NCBI GenBank assembly: GCA_902573235.1 | Contig: CACGIZ010000010.1 | Location: forward strand, 1-34,056 | DNA length: 34,056 bases | From: an uncultured Pelagibacteraceae bacterium | GTDB taxonomy: Bacteria > Pseudomonadota > Alphaproteobacteria > Pelagibacterales > Pelagibacteraceae | Reading direction: 5' to 3' | Shown: positions 7,831 to 15,654 of the stretch, piece after piece | How positions within the stretch are numbered: the stretch's first letter is position 1 | How the letters are laid out: each line of letters opens with the position of its first letter | Translations under genes and position numbers: made by a program | Notes under the pieces: generated by a model | The model's input: the letters and a program-made list of their open reading frames with translations, nothing else | Databases searched by the model: none | What the model was told of the DNA's origin: nothing

Positions 7831-8837
7831 CAGAAAAAATCAAAATAGAGAAAAAAGAAATAATACAACCAAAAAAAATGGGCTTATTAACTGAAAATCC
7901 AGTTTATAAACCATTTAGATATCCTTGGTGTTATGATGCATGGTTAACCCAACAAAGAATTCATTGGTTGCCTGAGGAAGTTCCTTTAGGTGATGATGTT
8001 AGAGATTGGCAAAAAAACTTATCTCAACCAGAAAAAAACTTGTTAACTCAAATATTTAGATTTTTTACTCAAGCAGATGTTGAAGTTAACAACTGCTATT
8101 TAAGACACTACACGACTGTTTTTAAACCTACAGAAGTTCTGATGATGATGACAGCTTTCGCTGCAATGGAAACAGTTCATGTAGCTGCTTACTCTCATTT
8201 ATTAGATACAATCGGAATGCCAGAGTCAGAATATTCTGCATTCATGAAATACAAAGAAATGAAGGATAAGTATGATTACATGCAAGGTTTCAATGTAAAT
8301 TCAAAAGAGGATATTGCAAAAACGGTTGCTGTATTTAGTGCGTTCACAGAAGGTTTGCAGTTGTTTGCGAGTTTTGCAATTCTTTTGAATTTTCCAAGAC
8401 ATAACAAAATGAAAGGTATGGGTCAGATTGTTACTTGGTCAGTTAGGGATGAAACTCTTCATTGTAATTCCATGATAAGGATTTTTAAAGAGTTCATAAA
8501 AGAAAATCCAGAAATTTGGACTCCAAAATTAAAAAAAGAACTTTATGAAGCATGTAGAATAATTGTTGAGCATGAGGATGCGTTTATCGATTTAGCATTT
8601 GAAATGGGTCCAATGGAAGGATTAACAGCTCAAGAGGTTAAAGATTACATTAGGTTTATTGCAAATAGAAGATTGGATCAGCTCGGGCTAGAGCCAATTT
8701 ATAAAGTTGATAAAAATCCTTTGACTTGGTTGGACACAATGTTGAATGCAGTAGAACATATGAATTTCTTTGAAGGCCGTGCAACAGAATATTCTAAAGC
8801 GTCTACTCAAGGAACTTGGGCAGAAGCGTTTAGTTAA
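7821..8837 (+). CDS. nrdB: Class I ribonucleoside-diphosphate reductase, beta (R2) subunit
   Basis: NrdB houses the di-iron centre and the tyrosyl radical that start NrdA catalysis. The ligand set is complete: Asp86 (TQADVEVNN), Glu117 and His120 (AMETVH), Glu177 (TEGLQLF), and Glu211 and His214 (RDETLH). Tyr124 sits four residues after His120, where the radical tyrosine belongs. The frame is open from 7812, but I chose the ATG at 7821 because GAGGA ends 9 bases before it; this gives 338 aa and a 10-bp overlap with nrdA. The overlap suggests coupled translation. There is no ATP-cone at its N-terminus either. Its stop is 4 bp from that of the convergent prpC. Confidence 0.94.
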   Translation: MSVAEKIKIEKKEIIQPKKMGLLTENPVYKPFRYPWCYDAWLTQQRIHWLPEEVPLGDDVRDWQKNLSQPEKNLLTQIFRFFTQADVEVNNCYLRHYTTVFKPTEVLMMMTAFAAMETVHVAAYSHLLDTIGMPESEYSAFMKYKEMKDKYDYMQGFNVNSKEDIAKTVAVFSAFTEGLQLFASFAILLNFPRHNKMKGMGQIVTWSVRDETLHCNSMIRIFKEFIKENPEIWTPKLKKELYEACRIIVEHEDAFIDLAFEMGPMEGLTAQEVKDYIRFIANRRLDQLGLEPIYKVDKNPLTWLDTMLNAVEHMNFFEGRATEYSKASTQGTWAEAFS

Positions 8838-8841
8838 TTTG

Positions 8842-9966
8842 TTATCTTTGGTTTAACTGTACAACTTTTCTATGTTGATTACCTTTGTAACTAGCTAAAG
8901 GTCTAATCAATTTATTTGCTGCATGTTGCTCCATAATGTGAGCTGACCAGCCAGTAATTCTAGATATTACAAATATTGGTGTAAAAAAATCTGTATCAAA
9001 ACCCATTAGGTGATAGGTAGGTCCAGTTGGGTAGTCTACATTTGGATGTATATTTTTTCTGTCTATCATTACTTTCTCAACAATATCATAAATTTTTTCA
9101 AATTTTTTATCTTTTTTAATTTTAGCAACTTTTGCAAAATATTTTCTCATTGTAGGAACTCTGGAGTCACCAGATTTATAAACTCTATGACCAAAACCCA
9201 TAACAACTTCCCTATTATCTAATGCATTGTTAATCCATTTAAGAGCATTAGCAGGTGTCTTAATTTTATTCATCATATGCATTACTTCCTCGTTGGCACC
9301 ACCATGGAGTGGACCTTTTAAACTTGCGATTGCCCCTGTAATAGCTCCATGAATGTCAGACAAACTACTAGTAATAGTCCTTGCAGTAAATGTTGATACA
9401 TTAAAACTATGTTCTGCATATAAAATCAAAGAAACATCAAAAGCTTTTACAATTTCTTTTTGGGGAACTTTTCCAAAACACATATAGAAAAAATTCTCAG
9501 CTATATTTAAGTTTTTTTTAGGTTTGATAATATTTTTACCTTTTCTCAATCTATAAAAAGCAGCTAAAGCAGTTGGTGTTTTGGCTAAAATTCTGATTGC
9601 TTTTCTCATGTTAGCCTCAGGTGAAGAGTCTGTTGTCTCTTTATCTTCAAGGCCCATTATACTTACTGCAGTTCTAGCGACATCCATTGGATGAGATTTT
9701 TTTGGCATTTTTTTTAGAATTGAGTATAGATCTTTGGATAATTCTCTATTATTTTTTTCCTCTTTTTCAAATTTTCTAAGTTCAATAGTATTAGGAAGAT
9801 CTTTATTTAAAATTAAGTAAGCAACTTCTTCAAACCTACAATATTCACATAAATCCTGTGCAGCATACCCTCTATAAGTAAGAGAATTAATTTCAGGCAT
9901 TACTTTTGAAACTTCTGTTTCGTCAACAACTATACCTAATAAACCTTTTTTAATATCATCACTCAT
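8842..9966 (-). CDS. prpC: 2-methylcitrate synthase (citrate synthase family)
   Basis: This enzyme condenses propionyl-CoA with oxaloacetate to 2-methylcitrate, the first step of the methylcitrate cycle. The citrate synthase fold is clear: EHSFNVSTF (His186), GPLHGGANEEVM (His221), MGFGHRVYK (His260) and TDFFTPIF (Asp326) supply the binding and catalytic residues. At 374 residues it has the short form typical of methylcitrate synthases. The call rests mainly on its place as the last gene of a prpD-prpB-prpC operon, because sequence alone does not separate it cleanly from citrate synthase. Its ATG overlaps the prpB stop by one base (TAATG). Confidence 0.88.
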   Translation of the reverse strand: MSDDIKKGLLGIVVDETEVSKVMPEINSLTYRGYAAQDLCEYCRFEEVAYLILNKDLPNTIELRKFEKEEKNNRELSKDLYSILKKMPKKSHPMDVARTAVSIMGLEDKETTDSSPEANMRKAIRILAKTPTALAAFYRLRKGKNIIKPKKNLNIAENFFYMCFGKVPQKEIVKAFDVSLILYAEHSFNVSTFTARTITSSLSDIHGAITGAIASLKGPLHGGANEEVMHMMNKIKTPANALKWINNALDNREVVMGFGHRVYKSGDSRVPTMRKYFAKVAKIKKDKKFEKIYDIVEKVMIDRKNIHPNVDYPTGPTYHLMGFDTDFFTPIFVISRITGWSAHIMEQHAANKLIRPLASYKGNQHRKVVQLNQR

Positions 9967-10862
9967 TATTCGTGGCCTTCAGTGCTAAAATTATAAATTT
10001 TTTCATCCAAACTATTATATTTTTCGTAATCAACAAGCTCGTATAAACGTTTTCTAGTCTGCATTTTATCAATAATATTATTTTGATGTCCATTTGCATA
10101 AATGTCTCTCAATCCATCTTCAACATTTTTCATTGCTAACCTTTGAGTTGTAACTGGATATATAACTATATTGTAACCAAATTGCTCTAATTCTTTATAA
10201 TTAAATAGCTTAGTCTTACCAAACTCAGTCATGTTTGCTAATAAATAACACTTTAGTTCTTCTCTAACTTTTTCAAAATCTTTTTCATCATGTAAAGCTT
10301 CAGGGAAAATAATTTCAGCTCCTGCATCAATGTAGGCTTTGCATCTATCTATCATTTTATCAATCCCCTCTACACTTTTTGCGTCAGATCGTGCAATAAT
10401 TTTAAAATTATCATCTTTTTTAGCATTTACACATTCCTTAATCTTATTCACCATTTTATCTGTAGAAATTAATTCTTTATTATCTAAATGCCCACATCTT
10501 TTTCTTTCTATTTGGTCTTCTAAATGTACTGCTGAAATTCCAAATTCCTCAAAAGTTTCAATCGTTTCTTTGCAGGATTTGAAACCAGTATCTATATCAA
10601 CAATTGTGGGAAGATTTGTTACTCTAGAAATTAAATATGAACGTGTGCTTACATCTTGCAAAGTAGTTAAACCGATATCAGGAAATCCTAAATCATTTGC
10701 CATTACACCTCCCGAAACATAAACTGCATCATAGCCTATTTCCTCAATTAATTTTGCTGTTAATGGGTTATATGCACCAGGCACTCTAAGAATTTTGTTA
10801 GATTTTAATTTTTTAACTAACTCTTCTCTTTTTTGCTTAGGCTCTTTCTCTACAAAATGCAT
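9966..10862 (-). CDS. prpB: Methylisocitrate lyase
   Basis: PrpB splits 2-methylisocitrate into pyruvate and succinate, the last step of the methylcitrate cycle. It belongs to the isocitrate lyase/PEP mutase superfamily. The active-site loop KRCGHL (residues 121-126, Cys123) and the metal-binding VDIDTGF (Asp89, Asp91) are visible. VSGGVMANDLGFPDIG near residue 50 is typical of the family. The length of 298 aa is normal. It overlaps both neighbours by one base through TAATG junctions: the prpD C-terminal frame stops on its ATG, and its own stop overlaps the prpC ATG. This argues for translational coupling. Confidence 0.92.
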   Translation of the reverse strand: MHFVEKEPKQKREELVKKLKSNKILRVPGAYNPLTAKLIEEIGYDAVYVSGGVMANDLGFPDIGLTTLQDVSTRSYLISRVTNLPTIVDIDTGFKSCKETIETFEEFGISAVHLEDQIERKRCGHLDNKELISTDKMVNKIKECVNAKKDDNFKIIARSDAKSVEGIDKMIDRCKAYIDAGAEIIFPEALHDEKDFEKVREELKCYLLANMTEFGKTKLFNYKELEQFGYNIVIYPVTTQRLAMKNVEDGLRDIYANGHQNNIIDKMQTRKRLYELVDYEKYNSLDEKIYNFSTEGHE

Positions 10863-11101
10863 TAAAAAATTCCCTTTTTTAAATTTCTTTTAAGTCCGTT
10901 TTTTTTTACTTCTATATTTAGTTTATGCAGTTGACCTGATTTAAGTTTTCTTAAATTTTGTACAATCTTTAAAAATCTATCACTTTCTTTTTTACTTAAA
11001 ATATTTTCAGTCAAAGTAAGAAATTTGTCTATATAATTTTTTCTCTCAAAAGGACGAGATCCATAAGGATGAGCATCAGCAACATCCTGTTCTTCACTTA
11101 T
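10862..11101 (-). CDS. prpD: PrpD C-terminal fragment (frame 3 of 3), too short for a separate gene
   Basis: The third frame encodes 79 residues from [20 protein letters not shown] through [17 protein letters not shown] to NLKKGIF, matching the end of PrpD. Its stop TAA overlaps the prpB ATG. It contains no start codon of its own near the break and makes sense only as part of prpD. Confidence 0.65.
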   Translation of the reverse strand: MSEEQDVADAHPYGSRPFERKNYIDKFLTLTENILSKKESDRFLKIVQNLRKLKSGQLHKLNIEVKKNGLKRNLKKGIF

Positions 11102-11421
11102 TTTTTACCATTATTAAGGGTAATTATTACTTTTGCACCAAATGCTTTTTTTCTTGGGTTAGGATTATGATATTTTTTTGTCCATTTTCTATCTTCGTGG
11201 GTCTTAATTGATCTCCAAATTTTTAATGTGCTTTTTCTTTTTGCTCTCATTTTTGTATAAGATTTTACATGGTGCCAAGTACCATCTTCTAGTGCAACAG
11301 CAAATATGTACATTATTGAATGATCTAAAGTTTCTCTACTTGCATTAGGATCCATTTTTTGTGGATCATTTGCACCAGTACCAATTACATAATGTGTATG
11401 ATGACTTGTATAAATATCTAT
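11098..11421 (-). CDS. prpD: PrpD middle fragment (frame 2 of 3)
   Basis: From 11421 the second frame reads [20 protein letters not shown] and continues with [19 protein letters not shown], highly typical PrpD sequence, to [15 protein letters not shown] and a stop at 11098. The only in-frame ATG is at 11355, which would give 85 residues. It has no ribosome-binding site that I can see, so it probably has no start of its own. Confidence 0.65.
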   Translation of the reverse strand: MDIYTSHHTHYVIGTGANDPQKMDPNASRETLDHSIMYIFAVALEDGTWHHVKSYTKMRAKRKSTLKIWRSIKTHEDRKWTKKYHNPNPRKKAFGAKVIITLNNGKK

Positions 11422-12364
11422 TTTTTTTAATTTGATTTAAATTTTTTACCTTTTTTTTAAGTTTTTTTGCTAAATCAATTAAGGCTTGAGATTGATATTC
11501 AGCAGAATACTCTTTTGTGTAAGTTTCAAGTATTGCTTTTTTTGATTCATTTTTTTTTGGAAGAGGAACTTTGTATAAAGCTTTTTTGCCGTCCAGAATT
11601 CTTGCTATTACACTATCTTCTCCCTCGTAAATTGGACTTGGAGCACCTTCACCTCGCATAACTCTATCAACGGCTTCTATTGCAAGTTTTCCGGCATGAG
11701 CAGGTGCATACGCTTTCCAACTTGATATTTCACCTTTTCTTGATTGTCTAGTTGAAATAGTAGTATGAAGAGCTTGTTGAATAGCTTGATAGATAGTTTC
11801 TGTATTCAGTCTTAACATTGAACCTATGCCTGCAGCCACACTTGGACCTAAATGAGCAATGTGATCAACTTTATGTTTATGTAAACAAATTCCTTTAACT
11901 AAATTAACTTGAACTTCATAAGCAGTTATAATTCCCCTTAATAAATCTAAACCACTTTTTTTATTTTGTTGAGCAACACTAATAAGTGGAGGAATATTAT
12001 CTCCTGGATGACTGTAATCTGCAGCTAAAAAAGTATCGTGAAAATCTAACTCTCTCACAGCTGTTCCATTTGACCATGCAGCCCACTCACAATCAAATTT
12101 TAATTTACTATTAATTCCAAATAATGTTGCACCATTTTTTCTTGAATGTTTTAAAGCCATTTCTCTAGATGAAATTACCGGTTTTCTATTTAGTGATGCA
12201 ATAGCAACAGAAGCATTATCAATAATTCTATTAATAACCATTTCTATTGCCTCTGTATTCAACTTAGCATTGTCACTTGCAATTTCAGCTATTTTCCATG
12301 CAAGTTGATTTTTTTTAGCTAAATGTATTTTAGATGGATAAACTTTTACTTTATGTAATATCAA
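11366..12364 (-). CDS. prpD: PrpD N-terminal fragment (frame 1 of 3)
   Basis: As written, translation from the TTG at 12364 gives 332 residues. About the first 310 are PrpD-like (for example [38 protein letters not shown] and [13 protein letters not shown]). After the A8 tract at 11421-11428 the frame runs into unrelated residues ([18 protein letters not shown]) and stops at 11366. This fragment contains most of the helical dehydratase domain but not the C-terminal domain, so it would be unlikely to work alone. Confidence 0.7.
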   Translation of the reverse strand: MILHKVKVYPSKIHLAKKNQLAWKIAEIASDNAKLNTEAIEMVINRIIDNASVAIASLNRKPVISSREMALKHSRKNGATLFGINSKLKFDCEWAAWSNGTAVRELDFHDTFLAADYSHPGDNIPPLISVAQQNKKSGLDLLRGIITAYEVQVNLVKGICLHKHKVDHIAHLGPSVAAGIGSMLRLNTETIYQAIQQALHTTISTRQSRKGEISSWKAYAPAHAGKLAIEAVDRVMRGEGAPSPIYEGEDSVIARILDGKKALYKVPLPKKNESKKAILETYTKEYSAEYQSQALIDLAKKLKKKVKNLNQIKKNRYLYKSSYTLCNWYWCK

Positions 12365-12418
12365 AAAAACTCCTTTTTAACGAAGTTGTTTTTAATAGTT
12401 AAAAAAAAATAATCAATC

Positions 12419-13102
12419 TTAAAGATATTTTGTTACTATTTTTTCAATACCTATAAAGTCTTTTACTAAGTGATTGTGGTAAATTTCTGTTGTATTTTTT
12501 TCTGTATATCCATCCTCAAGTAAAATAACTGGTATACCAGCTTCTTTAGCTGCATTAGCATCTGTTTCACTATCACCAATCATTAGTGATTTATTTATAT
12601 CTCCATCTAATATTTCGATGACTGTTGTGAGATGTCTTGGGTCAGGTTTACAATAGTCAAAAGTATTGTGACCAGCCACATATTCAAAAAAATGATAGAT
12701 GCCTATTTTTTTTAAAAGATCAATTGCTAAATGTTCTTGTTTGTTTGTACAAACAGCCATTGAAATTTCATTTTCTTTTGACCATACTAAGAATTCTTTA
12801 ACACCATTTATAAGCGTGCTTTCATTAACAATATTTTTTCCATAATAATCGATAAAATCTTTTACCATTTGTTTTTTAATTTTTTCATCTTGGACTTTTC
12901 CAAATTCTTTTTTCGCTTGACCCCAAATTGATCTACCAAGCATAGCTCCAGCACCTTGACCAACAAGACTTCTTATTTCCTCAGTAGATTTTGTAGGATA
13001 TCCAAATTTTTTCATTACATGATTATGAGCCTTCATTAAATCAGGAGCTGTATCAACTAATGTGCCATCCAAATCAAATAAAATTGTAAATTTTTGTTTC
13101 AT
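12419..13102 (-). CDS. gph: HAD-family phosphatase, probable phosphoglycolate phosphatase
   Basis: The protein is a haloacid dehalogenase-fold phosphatase that probably removes phosphate from 2-phosphoglycolate. Motif I is FDLDGTLVDTAPDL (Asp10, Asp12), motif II is VCTNKQ, motif III is the lysine in CKPDPRHL, and motif IV is GDSETDANAA. The cap region LVGQGAGAMLGRS fits the Gph branch. I chose the ATG at 13102 (227 aa) over the in-frame TTG at 13108. It reads in the same direction as prpDBC with 54 bp between. The phosphatase family is certain, the substrate less so. Confidence 0.85.
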   Translation of the reverse strand: MKQKFTILFDLDGTLVDTAPDLMKAHNHVMKKFGYPTKSTEEIRSLVGQGAGAMLGRSIWGQAKKEFGKVQDEKIKKQMVKDFIDYYGKNIVNESTLINGVKEFLVWSKENEISMAVCTNKQEHLAIDLLKKIGIYHFFEYVAGHNTFDYCKPDPRHLTTVIEILDGDINKSLMIGDSETDANAAKEAGIPVILLEDGYTEKNTTEIYHNHLVKDFIGIEKIVTKYL

Positions 13103-13173
13103 AATCAAAAGTATTTTTAAGAAATATTTTGTGAATTAAGAAACATATATACTTAATATAAAGAATTTCATAG

Positions 13174-13797
13174 ATGAAACAGTCAAATTTACAAAAGATA
13201 CAAAATAATCTTAGAAATAAATTTTTAAGATTAGGTGTAAAAATGGTTGGGCCTGAGACTATACATTTTTCTAAAGACACAAAAATTGGAAAAAATGTTA
13301 CAATAGAACCTTATGTAGTTTTTGGAACAAAAGTTAAAATAGGTAATAACGTTACTATCAAATCATTTTCACATCTAGAAAATTGTAAAGTTGAAAATAA
13401 GGTTGAAATAGGTCCTTATGCTCGAATTAGACCTGGTGCTCTATTAAAAGAAGGATCAAAAGTTGGTAACTTTGTAGAAATTAAAAAAAGTACTCTTGGA
13501 AAGAAATCAAAAGTAAATCATTTAACTTATATTGGTGATACTACAATTGGAAAATCGGTGAATGTTGGTGCTGGTACCATTACTTGTAATTATGATGGAA
13601 TTAAAAAAAATAAAACCAAAATTAAAGACAATGTGTTTATTGGATCAAATTCATCTTTAGTAGCTCCATTAACCATAGAAGAAGGTAGTTTAATTGGAGC
13701 AGGCTCTGTAATTACAAAAAACGTTAAAAAAAAATCCTTGGCACTTACTAGAAGTATTCAAACTGAAATTAAAAATTATAAAAGAAGGTCAAAATAA
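13174..13797 (+). CDS. Stand-alone GlmU-type acetyltransferase domain
   Basis: This protein has a left-handed beta-helix of hexapeptide repeats. It matches only the C-terminal half of GlmU (approximately E. coli residues 230-445), which acetylates glucosamine-1-phosphate. Diagnostic stretches are IGPYARIRPGALL, GNFVEIKKSTLG, NHLTYIGD with the catalytic His116, VGAGTITCNYDG and GSNSSLVAPLTI. The whole N-terminal uridylyltransferase domain is missing. The 71 bp between this start and gph hold no remnant of it. The ATG at 13174 is the natural start of the domain. glmS begins one base after its stop, so the two should be co-expressed and cooperate in amino-sugar synthesis. Confidence 0.85.
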   Translation: MKQSNLQKIQNNLRNKFLRLGVKMVGPETIHFSKDTKIGKNVTIEPYVVFGTKVKIGNNVTIKSFSHLENCKVENKVEIGPYARIRPGALLKEGSKVGNFVEIKKSTLGKKSKVNHLTYIGDTTIGKSVNVGAGTITCNYDGIKKNKTKIKDNVFIGSNSSLVAPLTIEEGSLIGAGSVITKNVKKKSLALTRSIQTEIKNYKRRSK

Positions 13798-13798
13798 T

Positions 13799-15619
13799 AT
13801 GTGTGGAATAATTGGAATAAATAGTAATAAATCTGTTTCAGCAACTATTATAAATTCTTTAAAAAAATTAGAGTATAGGGGATATGACTCTGCTGGTATC
13901 GCTACTCTTTCAAGTGGACTCATTAACGAAGTAAAATCTGAGGGCAGAGTAGATAATCTTGAAAAAAATTCTTTAGTTCAGAATATGGAAGGGACTATTG
14001 GTATTGGTCATGTAAGATGGGCAACACATGGTTTACCGAATAGTGTCAATGCACATCCACATTCATCTCAAAATGTTTCTGTAGTCCACAATGGAATAAT
14101 TGAAAACTCAACCTTATTAAAAAAATTTTTAATTGGTAAAGGACACAAATTTAAATCGCAAACAGATACTGAGGTAATAGTTCATTTAATAACGGAAAAT
14201 TTGAAAACTGAAAATATTATAAATTCAATAAAAAAAACATTAAAATCATTGCATGGAAGTTTTGCACTTGGAATTATATTTAAAGATCAGCCAGACTTAA
14301 TAGTTGGTGCTAGAAGAGGTTCTCCTTTAGCAGTTGGATATGGTCCAAATGAAAATTATCTTGGATCCGATTCTTATGCCCTAAAATCAATGACTAATAA
14401 AATAACTTATTTAGATGATGGTGAATTTTGTGTAATTAAGAAAGATCATGTTGAGTTCTTTAATGAGGATGCAGTGAAGGTAAATAAAAAAGTTTTAGAG
14501 CTGTCTTCTGAGGAGGAAAAATATGATAAAGGTGATTATAAACATTTCATGGCAAAGGAAATAGAGGAACAACCTCTTACTCTTAAAAATGGGATTAATG
14601 AATACGTAGACAGATCAAATAATGATATAAATATTTATAATTTCCCCTGGAAAGCAAATGAAATTTCTTCAATAACACTTATTGGTTGTGGGACTGCTTA
14701 TCATTCATGTATGATGGCAAAATATTGGTTTGAAGAATTAACGACTTTAAATGTTAACATAGATATAGCATCTGAGTTTAGATACAGAAAAAATAGATTC
14801 AAAAAAGACACTTTATATATTTTTGTATCACAGTCTGGAGAAACAGCAGATACTTATGCAGCTTTAGACTTGTGTAATCAAAATAAAATGAAAACTTGCG
14901 CTGTAGTAAATGTTATTGAAAGTTCTATTGCAAGAGACTCAGAATTTGTTTTACCGATTCATTGTGGAACCGAAATTGGTGTAGCTTCAACAAAAGCTTT
15001 TTTAGGTCAAATATTGATTCTATATATTTTAGCCTTAAAAATGGGCGTATGGAGAAAAGATTTGGATAAAAAATCTTTTGAAAATAAATTAAAAGATCTT
15101 CAAAATTTACCTGAATTAGTTAAGAAAACATTAGCCACAGATAATAAGATACAAACAATATCTGGTACTTTCAATGAAGTTAAAGGATCTATGTTTTTGG
15201 GAAGAGGATTTTCATATCCAATTGCTTTAGAAGGGGCGTTAAAATTAAAAGAACTATCATATGTTCATGCTGAGGGTTATCCTGCAGGTGAAATGAAACA
15301 TGGACCTTTAGCATTAATAGAGGAGGGAATGCCAGTTGTAGTTTTAGCTCCAAGAGACAACTACTATAAAAAAACAATTTCGAACATGCAGGAGGTTATT
15401 GCGAGGGGAGCAAAAGTTTTACTTATTACTAACAAAAGTAAAGATGAGGTAGTTTCGGAAAATATTTGGGAAAAAATTGAAGTTGAAAGCACTAACGAGG
15501 ACCTTTTACCATTTCTGTTAACTATTCCTTTACAAAAATTAGCTTATTATTCGGCATTAAAAAAAGGTTTTGATATAGATAAGCCAAGAAATTTAGCTAA
15601 ATCTGTTACCGTTGAATAA
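13799..15619 (+). CDS. glmS: Glucosamine-fructose-6-phosphate aminotransferase (isomerising)
   Basis: GlmS makes glucosamine-6-phosphate from fructose-6-phosphate and glutamine, the entry to UDP-GlcNAc. The protein starts MCGIIGI, so the N-terminal nucleophile Cys is in place. The glutaminase domain shows LEYRGYDSAG, GHVRWATHG and VHNGIIEN. Two SIS domains follow, with IGCGTAYHS and SQSGETADTYAAL in the first and FLGRGFSYPIALEGALKLKE in the second. The C-terminus DKPRNLAKSVTVE is the classical isomerase tail. The length of 606 aa is normal. It is translated one base after the GlmU-like gene. Confidence 0.95.
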   Translation: MCGIIGINSNKSVSATIINSLKKLEYRGYDSAGIATLSSGLINEVKSEGRVDNLEKNSLVQNMEGTIGIGHVRWATHGLPNSVNAHPHSSQNVSVVHNGIIENSTLLKKFLIGKGHKFKSQTDTEVIVHLITENLKTENIINSIKKTLKSLHGSFALGIIFKDQPDLIVGARRGSPLAVGYGPNENYLGSDSYALKSMTNKITYLDDGEFCVIKKDHVEFFNEDAVKVNKKVLELSSEEEKYDKGDYKHFMAKEIEEQPLTLKNGINEYVDRSNNDINIYNFPWKANEISSITLIGCGTAYHSCMMAKYWFEELTTLNVNIDIASEFRYRKNRFKKDTLYIFVSQSGETADTYAALDLCNQNKMKTCAVVNVIESSIARDSEFVLPIHCGTEIGVASTKAFLGQILILYILALKMGVWRKDLDKKSFENKLKDLQNLPELVKKTLATDNKIQTISGTFNEVKGSMFLGRGFSYPIALEGALKLKELSYVHAEGYPAGEMKHGPLALIEEGMPVVVLAPRDNYYKKTISNMQEVIARGAKVLLITNKSKDEVVSENIWEKIEVESTNEDLLPFLLTIPLQKLAYYSALKKGFDIDKPRNLAKSVTVE

Positions 15620-15654
15620 TCGAAAAACTCTGATACAACAATCTTAGGTTGAAC

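Larger units (their letters stand above)
10862..12364 (-). pseudogene. prpD: 2-methylcitrate dehydratase gene broken by two frameshifts
   Basis: PrpD (MmgE/PrpD family) dehydrates 2-methylcitrate to 2-methyl-cis-aconitate. The coding sense is complete but spread over three frames: 12364 to about 11429, then 11421 to about 11107, then 11101 to 10862. The first break is in an A8 tract (T8 at 11421-11428 on the + strand) that needs one base fewer. The second is in an A6 tract (T6 at 11101-11106) that needs one base more. Corrected, the gene spans 1503 bp and encodes 500 aa, the normal family length, and ends on the prpB ATG. The start is TTG with AAGGAG five bases upstream. All three parts keep family-like sequence, so the breaks are very recent, bypassed by slippage, or sequencing errors. 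Confidence 0.88.

Noticed and set aside
8842-9966. Ordinary TCA-cycle citrate synthase
   Set aside because: The short length and the overlapping operon with prpB and prpD favour methylcitrate synthase, although the folds are the same.
11098-11355. An independent 85-residue gene between prpB and the longer prpD frame
   Set aside because: Its sequence is the internal part of PrpD, it has no ribosome-binding site, and the preceding in-frame codons continue PrpD upstream to the A8 tract.
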